Positions 44,974 to 54,828 of a stretch of 64,000 bases of DNA are shown piece after piece; within the stretch, counting starts at the first letter, position 1, and each line of letters starts with the position of its first letter. Source of the stretch: Pirellulales bacterium (GTDB taxonomy: Bacteria; Planctomycetota; Planctomycetia; Pirellulales; Lacipirellulaceae); contig JALHQZ010000005.1 of assembly GCA_022841705.1 (NCBI GenBank), positions 200,280 through 264,279 on the forward strand, in the 5' to 3' direction. The notes beneath the pieces were generated by a model. The model was not told the origin of the DNA. It made no database searches and was given only the letters and a program-made list of their open reading frames with translations. A program made the translations under genes and the position numbers.

Positions 44974-45675
44974 CTAATCGTGGGTCGCTTCATCCCGCAT
45001 GCGGTCGCGGTGGCTATTAATGTGCTTCGTCAACTCGACGGCCGCGGCTTCACAATCGCCCCTCCGCAAAGCGTCCATAATTACCTGGTGGCTTTCGACG
45101 CCTTTGCTCCATTCCCTCTTCGGAAAGTCTTCCCGGAATCGACGGAAAAAGTTCTGCACTAACTCATTGAGCGTAGCCAAACCTCGCAAGTTGGTGGAAG
45201 CAACCAGTTCGCAATGAAACTGCATGTCGAGACCAACCCAGTCGACAAGCTCCTTGGTCTCCCGCATTCGCGCATTAAGGTCATTTAATCGCTCGTAAAT
45301 GGACGGATCCTGCCGCATAGCGCGGGCGACATGCGGCAGGCCGCCGACCTCCAAGATGATGCGTGTGTCGAGCAGTTCCTCGGCCGGATAATTGCAGATA
45401 TTGAAATGGAAGCTCAAGTAGCCAGAGAGCTTCTCCATACTGAAATCACCCACGGTCAGCCCCCGACGGGGGGCTGCGTCGATCACACCGAGAAAGGCGA
45501 GCACCTTGGTTGCTTCCCGTACAGCAACTCGGCTAACCCCAAATTGAGTGGAAAAGTCGGCCTCCGTCGGCAAGCGATCGCCAGGCTTCAAGCCCTCTTT
45601 CGTGATGTATTCGCGGATTGAAGCGGCTACGAACTCGCTCTTGGATACTTTTGGGCGCACCTCAGACGACGTCAT
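44974..45675 (-). CDS. GntR family regulator, FadR/FCD type
   Basis: A 233-residue regulator. N-terminal winged helix: LPTEADFSTQFGVSRVAVREATKVL. C-terminal all-helical FCD domain with the metal-ligand pattern Asp-x3-His ... His ... His (DMQFHCELV, VESHQVIM, HINSHRDRM). FCD regulators sense small organic acids, often sugar acids such as galactonate or gluconate. It is the only regulator in the sugar locus and is divergent from the operon starting at 45998, with a conserved motif in between, so it is the likely regulator of the locus. Confidence 0.9.
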   Translation of the reverse strand: MTSSEVRPKVSKSEFVAASIREYITKEGLKPGDRLPTEADFSTQFGVSRVAVREATKVLAFLGVIDAAPRRGLTVGDFSMEKLSGYLSFHFNICNYPAEELLDTRIILEVGGLPHVARAMRQDPSIYERLNDLNARMRETKELVDWVGLDMQFHCELVASTNLRGLATLNELVQNFFRRFREDFPKREWSKGVESHQVIMDALRRGDCEAAAVELTKHINSHRDRMRDEATHD

Positions 45676-45885
45676 GACTTTCGTACTTCCACTTCGGATT
45701 GCGCGTACTGAGGGGGCCCGCTAAGCCAGACAAATTAAAGGCGAACGCAACAGCAAAAGCCGCTTAAAGATCAAAAAGGAGGCTGATTCTTCGTCGTTAG
45801 TCCATTATTGCTTCGACTTCTTGAATCTCCACAGTTGCCAAACTTCCTCTAGATTTGCCACCTCAAAAAAATAGAGGGAACCCTA

Positions 45886-45918
45886 TTCAAATCTGAATTG
45901 CTCCATATTATAATACAA
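45886..45918 (+). promoter_or_regulatory. Promoter with conserved operator motif, copy 3
   Basis: The 322-bp gap between the GntR gene and the operon at 45998 contains -35-like TTCAAA (45886-45891), a 17-bp spacer and TATAAT (45909-45914). The motif CATATTATAATACAA (45904-45918) covers the -10. It would serve the plus-strand operon and possibly regulator autoregulation. Confidence 0.65.
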
Positions 45919-45997
45919 ATCAGCTGCCGTCCCGACGTCGGATACTTGTAGGATCGCGGCGACCGCCTTTTCGCGCTAAATTAAAGGTCAGATTCGC

Positions 45998-46987
45998 ATG
46001 AGTCAAGTTGCCGTCACTGACTACACCTTTGGGAATCTCGAGATTGAGAGAGGAATCTTGGGCCCGCTGGGCTTAGAAATCGTCAGTTCTCAGTGTCGCA
46101 GTCCGGCAGAATTATTGGATTTCCTGCCTGGATCACCCTATATCATCACACAATTTGCACCTCTGAACGCAGAGGTTATCTCCTCCCTACGCGACGTTCG
46201 AGTCATCGTACGGTATGGGATCGGCGTCGATAATGTTGATCTTGCAGCCGCCCGGGAGGTGGGCATACCGGTCTGCAATGTGCCGGACTTTTGCCTGGAT
46301 GAGGTCTCCGACCACACGTTGGCCCTCATCCTCGCTGCGACGCGGCAGGTTGTCGCCAATGCCGAGCATGTGCGGAAAGGAGAATGGGGTCTGGCTACTC
46401 CGCTTGGCTCGATGCGGTGCCTGAACAACATGACCGTTGGAGTTGTGGGCTACGGTCGCATTGGCCGCGAGGTTGCAGCACGACTTCGGCCGTTTAAATG
46501 TCGTGTGGTTGTGCATGACCCTGTGGCCTCCGATGCAGAGATCAAGGCTGCTGGTTTCGATTCAGCGACCTTCGATGACTTACTATCGGCTTGCGATGTA
46601 ATCACGCTGCATTGCCCCGCCAGCGAGTCGACGCGACGACTTATCTCGGAGAAATCGATCTCGAAGATGAAGAGGGGGGTGATTCTCGTCAATGTCGCTC
46701 GTGGCGCTGTGGTCTGCACGAACAGTCTGTTGGAGGGCTTGCGGGGCGGTCAAATTGGATTCGCAGCGCTCGACGTGCTGGAGTCGGAACCCATCGTCGC
46801 CGATCATCCATTGCTGGCGCTTGAGAACGTCATCATTCATAGCCACATCGCTTCAGCAAGCGAAGCTGCAGTAACGAAGCTTCGCCGGGAGGCCGCGTCC
46901 TTGGTCGCACTCGCCGCACAAGGCATGCCGCTTCGCAACGTCGTTAACGGTGTTAGTTCGCCAATGTCACTCTCGCATTCAGGTTAA
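45998..46987 (+). CDS. D-2-hydroxyacid dehydrogenase (CtBP-like)
   Basis: A 329-residue NAD(P)-dependent D-isomer specific 2-hydroxyacid dehydrogenase. Cofactor loop GVVGYGRIGREV at about 150, catalytic Arg in VNVARGAVV, Glu in LESEP and His in IHSHIASAS. It converts a 2-oxo acid to a D-2-hydroxy acid or the reverse; substrate unknown. First gene of a plus-strand operon that runs through an Ldh-type enzyme, an FAH hydrolase and the E1/E2 genes. Confidence 0.85.
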   Translation: MSQVAVTDYTFGNLEIERGILGPLGLEIVSSQCRSPAELLDFLPGSPYIITQFAPLNAEVISSLRDVRVIVRYGIGVDNVDLAAAREVGIPVCNVPDFCLDEVSDHTLALILAATRQVVANAEHVRKGEWGLATPLGSMRCLNNMTVGVVGYGRIGREVAARLRPFKCRVVVHDPVASDAEIKAAGFDSATFDDLLSACDVITLHCPASESTRRLISEKSISKMKRGVILVNVARGAVVCTNSLLEGLRGGQIGFAALDVLESEPIVADHPLLALENVIIHSHIASASEAAVTKLRREAASLVALAAQGMPLRNVVNGVSSPMSLSHSG

Positions 46988-46999
46988 GGACGACCAGCC

Positions 47000-48073
47000 A
47001 TGGTATCTGAACAGCGTACGGCTGTGGTTATCTCGGTGGAGTCCCTGAACGCTTTCTGCCTGCGCGTCTTGGGCAAGCTGGGAGTGTCCTCCGAGGACGC
47101 TCGCACCACTACTGAAGTGCTAGTGACCACCGACACCTGGGGAGTGTTTACTCACGGCACGAAGCTATTGGCGGGTTACGCGAAGCGATTGCAGGGCGGT
47201 GGACTTCGAGTTGATTGCTCGCCGAGAGTTGCAATCGAAGGGCCCGCTTGGGCGATTGTTGATGGCCAATCCACGCTCGGACAGGTCGCCTCGACCTTCG
47301 CAATGAAATGCGCAATTGAAAAGGCTCGGAAGTGTGGTGTCGCCTATGTTGGCGTACGCAATAGTTGTCATTTCGGCGCAGCGGGGTACTACGCATGGCT
47401 AGCGGCTCGTGAAAACATGATCGGTTTGGCAATGGCCAATGATGTTCCTAGTGTTGCGGCGCCGGGATCGCGCGGAGCCGTTATTGGTAGCAATCCAATT
47501 GCCTATGCCATACCTGCTGGCGATCGTGACCCCTTACTACTTGATATCTCAATTGCCACGGTCGCTGGTGGCAGAGTTTACGCCCGAAGCAAGCGTGGGG
47601 AATCGATCCCCGAAGGTTGGTTGATCGGTCCAGACGGCAGGCCAACAACCGACGGCGGCTTGTATCCTGGCCAGGCCTCTTTGGCGCCAATGAGTGGTCA
47701 CAAAGGCTACGGAATTGGACTCCTTATCGAATCGCTATCAGGCGTCATTACCGGTGCGGCGGTTACGAAACAAGTTGGGAGCTGGCTGTTCGACGACCCT
47801 GCGCTCCCCACTGATCATGGCGCCGCGTTTATTGTCATTGATCACCAACAAATGATGCAGGCTCCGGTGTTCGCCCAGCGAATGGCGGCGCTCATTGACG
47901 AGATCCATCAATCGCCCGTAGCGGATTCCAGCGATCGGATTCTGATGCCCGGCGAGAGGGAGTGGGAGCACCGACGTCGGGTTTTGAAAAACGGCATCAG
48001 CTTGCCGGAAGACGTGATCGGCAAGCTCGAGGAAGTCGCTACTGAAGTAGGGATTGATCTACCCCTCAGATGA
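47000..48073 (+). CDS. Ldh family (malate / L-lactate / ureidoglycolate type) oxidoreductase
   Basis: A 357-residue NAD(P)-dependent enzyme of the non-Rossmann Ldh/YlbC family. Conserved blocks: THGTKLLAGYAKRL, VRNSCHFGAAGYYA with the catalytic His, AYAIPAG, LDISIATVAGGRVY, GHKGYGIGLLIESLSG. An AAGGA box lies 13 bp after the previous stop. Members act on malate, L-lactate, 2,3-diketogulonate or similar acids; with the neighbouring FAH hydrolase a product such as L-lactate or a hydroxy acid is plausible, but that is inference. Confidence 0.87.
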   Translation: MVSEQRTAVVISVESLNAFCLRVLGKLGVSSEDARTTTEVLVTTDTWGVFTHGTKLLAGYAKRLQGGGLRVDCSPRVAIEGPAWAIVDGQSTLGQVASTFAMKCAIEKARKCGVAYVGVRNSCHFGAAGYYAWLAARENMIGLAMANDVPSVAAPGSRGAVIGSNPIAYAIPAGDRDPLLLDISIATVAGGRVYARSKRGESIPEGWLIGPDGRPTTDGGLYPGQASLAPMSGHKGYGIGLLIESLSGVITGAAVTKQVGSWLFDDPALPTDHGAAFIVIDHQQMMQAPVFAQRMAALIDEIHQSPVADSSDRILMPGEREWEHRRRVLKNGISLPEDVIGKLEEVATEVGIDLPLR

Positions 48074-48151
48074 ATTGCCTCCAACCTTAGTTTGATTCTC
48101 ACCAAAGAAGCCCGATGCGATCCACCAGATCGACTAGCCTGACTAACTTAC

Positions 48152-48958
48152 ATGAAGATCATTCGCTTTAGCGACTCTGATGGTCAGATTCATCTCGGGC
48201 GTCTGCACGACGATGGCTCGGCGACACTCCTGGAGGGGGTTCTTTTCGGTAGCTTTCGTGATTCGGGAAAGCCTGCGCAAGTGGCAAAGCTGCTTGCGCC
48301 CGTCATGCCGACGACGATTTACTGCATCGGCTTGAATTATGTGCGCCATGCGCAAGAGGGGAACCTACCGATCCCGCAGCACCCCGTCGTTTTCATGAAG
48401 TCCCCTGCCGCAGCACAAAATCCTGGCGACCCCATCGAATTGCCCAGGAGTTTGCGGAGCGACGAAGTTGACTACGAATGCGAGCTCGCTGTGGTCATTG
48501 GCAAAACCTGTAAAAACGCGACCAAAGCGAACGCGCTCAGTTACGTTCTCGGTTACACCTGCGCAAACGACGTTAGCGCTCGCGATTGGCAAGGAAAATG
48601 GGGGGGCGGACAATGGTGCCGCGGCAAGACCTTTGATACGTTCGCGCCGCTCGGCCCGTGCTTGGTAACCACCGACGAGATACCGAATCCCAATGACCTG
48701 CAACTACGCACAATCTTGAACGGCGAGGTGATGCAAGATTGGAATACCAACGACATGATCTTTAGTGTGCCAGCGCTGATTGAGTTTCTGAGCGGAAGCA
48801 CGACTTTGTTGGCGGGAACCGTAATTCTGACCGGAACCCCCCATGGCATCGGTGCTGCCCGGAAACCACCCGTGTTTCTTAAGGATGGTGATACGGTTTC
48901 GATAGAGAGCGACAAGATCGGCGTACTTACCAACCCGGTTATTAGAGAGAGCGTGTAG
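48152..48958 (+). CDS. Fumarylacetoacetate hydrolase family protein
   Basis: A 268-residue FAH-fold enzyme with the metal ligands in VDYECELAVVIGK (Glu, Glu) and the NDVSARDWQ block (Asp), plus the closing LTGTPHGIG loop. The family cleaves C-C bonds of 2,4-diketo acids; sugar-locus members hydrolyse 2,4-diketo-3-deoxy-sugar acids to pyruvate and a hydroxy acid. Operon context with dehydrogenases fits this. Exact substrate (from rhamnose, fucose or another sugar) is not resolved. Confidence 0.87.
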   Translation: MKIIRFSDSDGQIHLGRLHDDGSATLLEGVLFGSFRDSGKPAQVAKLLAPVMPTTIYCIGLNYVRHAQEGNLPIPQHPVVFMKSPAAAQNPGDPIELPRSLRSDEVDYECELAVVIGKTCKNATKANALSYVLGYTCANDVSARDWQGKWGGGQWCRGKTFDTFAPLGPCLVTTDEIPNPNDLQLRTILNGEVMQDWNTNDMIFSVPALIEFLSGSTTLLAGTVILTGTPHGIGAARKPPVFLKDGDTVSIESDKIGVLTNPVIRESV

Positions 48959-49010
48959 CTTGCTATTACAGGTGTGTTCTACGCCGCTGGGTAGATTGGA
49001 GTTTTGAGTG

Positions 49011-51062
49011 ATGGCGACCGTTGAGGCTACCGGGATTGATAAACGACTATTACTGCGTCTCTTTCGCGAGATGCTGGTAGTGCGCAAATGTGAGCTACTC
49101 TTGGCGAAGTCGCATCAACAGGGGCTAGTCCATGGCGCCTGCCACACTTACGTCGGTCAAGAGGCAGTCGCGGCGGGCGTTTGTGCGAATTTGAGCGCAG
49201 AGGATGTCGTATTCAGTACGCATCGCGGCCACGGTCATGCCTTGTCAAAAGGCGTCTCGCCAGAACAGCTCATCGCCGAACTTTATGGCCGGGAAACCGG
49301 GTGTTCCCATGGGCGTGGAGGCAGCATGCATTTGTTCGCCCCGGAGGTAGGTATGATGGGGACCAGCGGGATCGTTGGCCCCTGCATCTTACAGGCAGCA
49401 GGAGCGGGTTACAGCTTTAAGCTTCGCCGTCAGGGCCACGTTGCGGTGGCGTTCTTTGGCGATGGCGCCGTGAACAATGGGGCGTTCCATGAAGGTCTCA
49501 ACATGGCCGCGATCTGGAAGTTGCCGGTCTTGTTTGTCTGCGAGAACAATCAATACGCAACGGAGGTTCCGTTCAGCTACTCTAGCGGCAATCCCCACGT
49601 CGCAAATCGAGGCTCCGCATATGGACTGCCAAGCATTGAGGTCGACGGCAATGACGCACTTGCTGTTTACGAGGCGGCTCGAATTGCAGTTGAGCGCGCA
49701 CGCCGAGGGAAAGGGGCTACGCTGATCGAGTGCCGGACCTATCGTGTTCGGCCCCATGCCGAAGGCATGGGAGACTTTACATACCGTACACGGGAAGAAG
49801 TTAACGAATGGAAAAAACTTTGCCCACTGAATCGATTGAAGTCGATGCTTCTTGAGGAGGCTAGCGATTCAGCAATCGAGGACGAAATCGGTGCGATCGA
49901 GGCAGAAGTAACCGAGCAGATCGGTCAAGCTTACGAGCGCGCCAAAGCTGCTCCCTATCCGTCGCCGCAGTCGGCAGCAACTCATGTGTACGCGGAGGTT
50001 CGGCACGTAGCTCGTAGCCATCATGAAAGCAAGACTCCGCCCCCGGCGCAACTGACTAGTTCGTCCTCGTCATCTCCGACAAGCATCCGAGAAATCACGT
50101 TTGCGGAGGCGACGCTGGAGTCGCTACGTCATGCGATGGAGTTAGATCCGAACGTGTTCGTGATGGGCGAGGGGATTGGCGAACGCGGCGGAAACTTCAA
50201 TACGACCACAGGTTTGTACGAACGCTTTGGGGCCGAGCGGCTTTGCGATACGCCGATCTGTGAACGCGGTTTTGTGGGCCTTAGCGTCGGGGCCGCGATG
50301 ACGGGCTCGCGCCCGGTGATTGATTTTATGTTTGCGGATTTTGTACTGGACTCAGTGGGCGAGATCATCAATCAGCTCGCTAAGGTCCAGTACATGTCCA
50401 GCGGTCGGCTTCGGATGCCGGTTGTGCTGCGCGGCTGTATCGGTATCGGTCATTCTGCGGCGACGCATCACTCGGGCAATTACTATCCGATGTTCGCCCA
50501 TTTCCCGGGACTACGGGTGGTCGTTCCGTCTCAGCCTTACGACGCCAAGGGATTGTTCGCCACGGCACTGGCCTCAGACGATCCCGTACTCTTCCTTGAG
50601 CATCGCGAGCTTCTGGGGATTCGTGGTCGTGTGCCAGAAGAGCCGTATAAAGTTCCGTTCGGAGAAGCGGCGATAGTTCGCACCGGTTCGGACGTCACCG
50701 TCGTTGCACTCGCGCAAATGGTCCATCATTCGCTGGCGGCGTCCGAGATTCTCGCTCGGGAAGGGATTTCTGTAGAGCTTATTGACCCCAGAACCGTTTC
50801 GCCTCTCGATACAGATACCATCCTGCGGTCTGTGAAGAAGACGGGCCGGCTGTTAATCGCTGACGAGGCGTTTGCGCCTTTCGGCGTGGGAGCCGAGATC
50901 AGTGCGAGAATCGTGGAAACTGGATTCGACGAGCTTGATGCGCCGATTCGCCGGCTGAATGGAGTCCATACTCCGACTCCGTACAGTCCCACGCTTGAGA
51001 AAGCGATTGTGCCCAATGTCGAAGATATCGCCGTTGCCGTCAGGCAACTCTTCGCAGAATAG
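49011..51062 (+). CDS. 2-oxoacid dehydrogenase E1, fused alpha-beta subunits
   Basis: ATG 49011 is preferred over the GTG at 49008 (ribosome binding GGAG at 48998). The 683-residue protein joins E1 alpha (about 1-330: thiamine diphosphate motif GDGAVNNGAFHEGLNMAAIW...ENNQYA; loop GMGDFTYRTREEV) to E1 beta (about 350-683: MGEGIGERGG, PICERGFVGLSVGAAMTG, LIDPRTVSPLD). It decarboxylates a 2-oxo acid such as pyruvate or an acetoin-type substrate and passes the acyl group to the E2 encoded next. No E3 gene lies in the window. Confidence 0.92.
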   Translation: MATVEATGIDKRLLLRLFREMLVVRKCELLLAKSHQQGLVHGACHTYVGQEAVAAGVCANLSAEDVVFSTHRGHGHALSKGVSPEQLIAELYGRETGCSHGRGGSMHLFAPEVGMMGTSGIVGPCILQAAGAGYSFKLRRQGHVAVAFFGDGAVNNGAFHEGLNMAAIWKLPVLFVCENNQYATEVPFSYSSGNPHVANRGSAYGLPSIEVDGNDALAVYEAARIAVERARRGKGATLIECRTYRVRPHAEGMGDFTYRTREEVNEWKKLCPLNRLKSMLLEEASDSAIEDEIGAIEAEVTEQIGQAYERAKAAPYPSPQSAATHVYAEVRHVARSHHESKTPPPAQLTSSSSSSPTSIREITFAEATLESLRHAMELDPNVFVMGEGIGERGGNFNTTTGLYERFGAERLCDTPICERGFVGLSVGAAMTGSRPVIDFMFADFVLDSVGEIINQLAKVQYMSSGRLRMPVVLRGCIGIGHSAATHHSGNYYPMFAHFPGLRVVVPSQPYDAKGLFATALASDDPVLFLEHRELLGIRGRVPEEPYKVPFGEAAIVRTGSDVTVVALAQMVHHSLAASEILAREGISVELIDPRTVSPLDTDTILRSVKKTGRLLIADEAFAPFGVGAEISARIVETGFDELDAPIRRLNGVHTPTPYSPTLEKAIVPNVEDIAVAVRQLFAE

Positions 51063-51135
51063 TCGACTGTCGGCAGGGGTTGGCTAGGTTATCCTCAGAT
51101 TCTCTTTTCATCGAGACTTTTACAGGCGTTGGGAT

Positions 51136-52596
51136 ATGGCTATTGAGATTACAGTACCTCGCCTTGGCTGGTCGATGGACGAAGGCACCTTCAGTCAATG
51201 GCTGAAGCAAGATGGCGACGATGTTCAAGAGGGTGACCCGCTGTTTGAGTTGGAAAGCGACAAAGCGGTGCAACCCGTAGAGTCGTTTGACGCGGGGACC
51301 CTCCGCATTCCTGCGAACGGCCCCCAGCCTGGTGATACGGTAAAGGTGGGACAATCGATCGGCTATCTCTGCAAGCCTGGTGAGTCGATACCTAAAGACG
51401 ACGTCAAGCCAGGAAGTTCATCGGCGGAGGTTCCCCAGGACGAAGCGAAAGACTTCACGCCAGATACATTTCCCCTAGTGTCAGCGGCTCCAGAGATCGA
51501 GGAGTCCAACGGACGTAGGCAGGCCGACAGCGAAGTTCGTCATATTGCAAGTCCTAGCGTGCGCCGTCTGGCGAGAGAGCTCGGCGTCGATCTACAGTCG
51601 ATCCCAACTGACAATCCATTGGGACGAGTTACGCAAGAGCAAGTGTTAGCGTCAGTCAATCTCGGAAACGTCAACTCCAGCGCTAGGCTCGAAACACCTG
51701 GTACGGAGGGAGTTGCCGTGAGTCCTCGGGCCGGACGAGCGGCTGCAAGAATTGGCGTGAGCCTTGCTGACATCGTCGGCTCGGGCTCGGGGGGACGCGT
51801 ACGTGAGCGAGATGTCTTGGCTGCTGCCAATCGCAAAAGGGTTCCAAACAGCGACCCTTTGGTTACGCCAATAGCCGAGCGTCCAGCAGTAGCGGCCCCC
51901 TCTGGAGCTCGAGAAATCAAATTAAACTCGACGCGGCGAACGATCGCCAGTCGGATGCTCGCGGCCTCACAACAGACAGCTTCCGTGACTCTGTGCACCA
52001 TTGCGCAGGCTACCGAATTGACGAATCTCCGCGGCCAGTTCAAGGCCGCTACAGCCAACGGTGGCGCTCGCACTCCTAGTTACACGGCCATGTTCATAAA
52101 GCTTGTCGCAGCCGCACTCGAACAGCATCCAACGCTGTTGGGTCAATGGACAGACGAAAAAGTTCTCGTACCTGATGGCATACATATTGCCGTTGCAGTC
52201 GATACACCCTACGGCCTTTTTACGCCTGTGCTGCGTGACGTAACGACCATGTCGCTGTCCGATGTGACCGACGGGCTAGCAGGACTTGTCGCGCGAGCGC
52301 ACGCGCGTCGCCTCTCGGCGAATGAGCTAGTCGGCGGGACATTTACGTTGTCCAATCTCGGTGGCTACCGGGTTGACGCCTTTACTCCGCTCCTGAACAT
52401 GCCGCAGTCCGGCATCTTGGGGGTCGGCCGCATCAGTCCTCAGCCGACCGCCGTGGGGGGACAGATCGCCGTGCGTGACTGTGTAACGCTGAGCCTGACA
52501 TTCGATCATCGCGTGGCGGACGGCGCAACGGCTGCGGCTCTGTTGACCAGGATCTGCGAACTTATGGAAAGTCCGTTGCAGACGCTCTTTGGCTGA
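51136..52596 (+). CDS. 2-oxoacid dehydrogenase E2 acyltransferase with two peripheral binding domains
   Basis: A 486-residue E2. N-terminal lipoyl domain with lipoylation Lys in FELESDKAVQ (about residue 43). Two successive peripheral-subunit-binding domains appear: SPSVRRLARELGVDLQSI and SPRAGRAAARIGVSLADI, each followed by a GRV-E-DVL-type end. The catalytic domain has LSNLGGYRVDAFTP and the active-site SLTFDHRVADG (His458). It transfers acyl groups from the E1 encoded 73 bp upstream to CoA. Two binding domains instead of one is uncommon. Confidence 0.92.
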   Translation: MAIEITVPRLGWSMDEGTFSQWLKQDGDDVQEGDPLFELESDKAVQPVESFDAGTLRIPANGPQPGDTVKVGQSIGYLCKPGESIPKDDVKPGSSSAEVPQDEAKDFTPDTFPLVSAAPEIEESNGRRQADSEVRHIASPSVRRLARELGVDLQSIPTDNPLGRVTQEQVLASVNLGNVNSSARLETPGTEGVAVSPRAGRAAARIGVSLADIVGSGSGGRVRERDVLAAANRKRVPNSDPLVTPIAERPAVAAPSGAREIKLNSTRRTIASRMLAASQQTASVTLCTIAQATELTNLRGQFKAATANGGARTPSYTAMFIKLVAAALEQHPTLLGQWTDEKVLVPDGIHIAVAVDTPYGLFTPVLRDVTTMSLSDVTDGLAGLVARAHARRLSANELVGGTFTLSNLGGYRVDAFTPLLNMPQSGILGVGRISPQPTAVGGQIAVRDCVTLSLTFDHRVADGATAAALLTRICELMESPLQTLFG

Positions 52597-52713
52597 TCGC
52601 TTGAACTCGGTGGATGCTTCACGCGTTTCCCCTACAAGTTGTGCCGAAGAATCTCTGCGATGAGTTACGAAGCGACGAGATACCGGTAGTTAAGCCACAC
52701 GGGTGAAGGTGCG

Positions 52714-54828
52714 CTACTGGTCTTTGAACGACGTCGCGCTCTTCGCAAGCTGATAAACGTAGATCGCTGACCCCGGCTGAGTATCGATCACAACGGGCAG
52801 TCCCTTGTTCATTAGGTCGCGACCAATCGCGATTTCGGTCACCTCCGTGTCAAGGTTGATTACCTCATATTGAGAATCCGGGGTCAGTCCGCGCAGTTTG
52901 AATCGAACCTGTGATTCGGAGTTCTGCGAACGGCGAAAGGCTTGAACCATCCCATCGCTAGATTCAGGTCGATCAAACTGCCAAGCGATCCAGTCGCTAA
53001 GCTTCAGGCTATAGGGCGTCAGCGGATAAAAATCACCCAGCATGAAGGGGGCTACGCGGCGACATTCGGCGTACGCGTGCCGTTGGGCTGCGGTATTGTC
53101 CGGAGTCAATTTGCCCATGCCGAACAAAGGCATATAGAACGAGCGATAGGAATATTGGTCGTAGAAGTAGCACCCACTGCCATAGAAGGGCAGCCAAGAC
53201 GAAATCCCGTAGGTATGGCCCTGATTGCCCTCGACAACTCCCTCCATGTACGCAAACTGAAAGTCGCTTCGCGTCAGCGGCACCGCGCGGCGCATAGTTT
53301 CGAGATCATTGCGACGTCCGCCCGAGGCGCACGAATCGATCCGTAGCCGAGGATTTCGGCGTCGCAGCTCATCCCAAAACTCGAGATGCCCTTGGATGTA
53401 GAGATTCTCGGTAATCCCGACTCGATCGGCGCTGTCGTTCATTCGCCACCCTGGGTGAGGGCCATCGCCGTTCATGTCTTCTCGGTACCAATCGATACCT
53501 TGAGACTTAATAAGTTTGTCGACATGGTTAATTAGCCAAGCTCGCGCCGCTGGATCACCCTCATTGAGCATTCCCCCCTGAGCGTTGCATGGCAAGACCC
53601 AGTCGGCATGATTCGTTGGTAACCACGACTTCGGGTCGCCAACTCGCTCCGGCTCAAACCACAGCAAAAACTGCATGCCTTGAGAATGCACCCAATCACT
53701 GAAGGGTTTAAATCCCTTCGGATATCGCACGGGGTCAATCTCCCAAGTGCCTGTATTTAGCCAAGAAAGCTCGCCGTCAAACGGTCCCCGGTCGCTTGGA
53801 TACCAACCAGCATCGCGCCAACAGACATCGGGCTGAATACCTGCCTTTAGGAACGCCGCAACATCTTTTATGTTCTGCTCCGAACCGCCTACTTGAACCT
53901 GGGTGATTGGCTGCTGGACACGTCCATCGATTCGGGGCATATTGTGCGCGATAAACCATCGTCTCCACAAATTCTGCGCGGACACGATGTCTTGCCCCTT
54001 CCAGAACAGCAGCGCGGTGAGCGGCGTACGAATCTCTTCACCGGGCTTCAGATACAAATGTGTCTGTGCTTGACCGGCGACGACTCGCAGGCTACGCGAG
54101 GCCGTACGAGTGAAGGAGCTTGCCCATTGGCCTGGCCAACCGACGGCGAGCATAACCCCCCCCTCGGGCATTTGAAGATTGAAGTAGGGCCAGCCTTCCG
54201 GGCCGGAAGTCGACTTTCCCAGGTGTTGCGAGGGGGCAAATTTCCGTTGAGCCCCTGGGCTGAGCGGCACACAATAGGGCTGATAGCTTTCTGCTGCGGT
54301 CCAATCTCCCTGGATTCCGTTGAGTACGAACTCACCCGAGGCTCCTCGCCGAAATACGACATCGATTCCTTGAACATCTTGAAGAATCGGCGAATTTTCC
54401 TTGCCTTTGTTCTTGAAGTAGACGGTCCACTCGACTGCCGGGAAGTCACTGTAGACAACCGAAACGCAGCGCACCTCCAGTCCAGACTGCGGGTCGGCCC
54501 AAGTAAGAGTCGTCTGAGAGCGCGATTTGTCGAGGCGAATGATCTCTCGGTGGCTTGGCCAGACGGCTAGCACGTCCCGCGATTGTCGGCCTCTGTAGAC
54601 AAAAGAAAATGGCTCCTTGGCTTGGTCGGACGCCAAGTGCCTCATTATCCATTCATCGCGTGCGGGCGATCCATCCACCATCGCATTACGAACTTCGTCC
54701 GACATTGCGAAGCCGAGGCCCAAGGAACCCCAACTAAGTGCGATCGTGGCCCATACGACTCCGTTCCACAGGGGTGTGAGCCACTTAGAACCTTCAGTGA
54801 CGAGGCGATTCAGGTTGCCTCGACGCAT
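52714..54828 (-). CDS. Secreted GH36 alpha-galactosidase-like enzyme
   Basis: The frame is open to 55062, but ATG 54828 (MRRGNLNRLVTEGSK) leads into a signal-like helix (LWNGVVWATIALSWGSLGLGFA) and gives 704 residues, the length of its paralogues. Catalytic signatures: CWRDAGWYPSDRG, LLWFEPERVG, nucleophile Asp in DWYREDMNGDG, SCASGGRRNDLETMRRAVP, acid/base Asp in LTRSDFQF. It is the last gene of a minus-strand series with the SMP-30, SDR and TauD-like genes, though a 404-bp gap separates it from SMP-30. Confidence 0.88.
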   Translation of the reverse strand: MRRGNLNRLVTEGSKWLTPLWNGVVWATIALSWGSLGLGFAMSDEVRNAMVDGSPARDEWIMRHLASDQAKEPFSFVYRGRQSRDVLAVWPSHREIIRLDKSRSQTTLTWADPQSGLEVRCVSVVYSDFPAVEWTVYFKNKGKENSPILQDVQGIDVVFRRGASGEFVLNGIQGDWTAAESYQPYCVPLSPGAQRKFAPSQHLGKSTSGPEGWPYFNLQMPEGGVMLAVGWPGQWASSFTRTASRSLRVVAGQAQTHLYLKPGEEIRTPLTALLFWKGQDIVSAQNLWRRWFIAHNMPRIDGRVQQPITQVQVGGSEQNIKDVAAFLKAGIQPDVCWRDAGWYPSDRGPFDGELSWLNTGTWEIDPVRYPKGFKPFSDWVHSQGMQFLLWFEPERVGDPKSWLPTNHADWVLPCNAQGGMLNEGDPAARAWLINHVDKLIKSQGIDWYREDMNGDGPHPGWRMNDSADRVGITENLYIQGHLEFWDELRRRNPRLRIDSCASGGRRNDLETMRRAVPLTRSDFQFAYMEGVVEGNQGHTYGISSWLPFYGSGCYFYDQYSYRSFYMPLFGMGKLTPDNTAAQRHAYAECRRVAPFMLGDFYPLTPYSLKLSDWIAWQFDRPESSDGMVQAFRRSQNSESQVRFKLRGLTPDSQYEVINLDTEVTEIAIGRDLMNKGLPVVIDTQPGSAIYVYQLAKSATSFKDQ

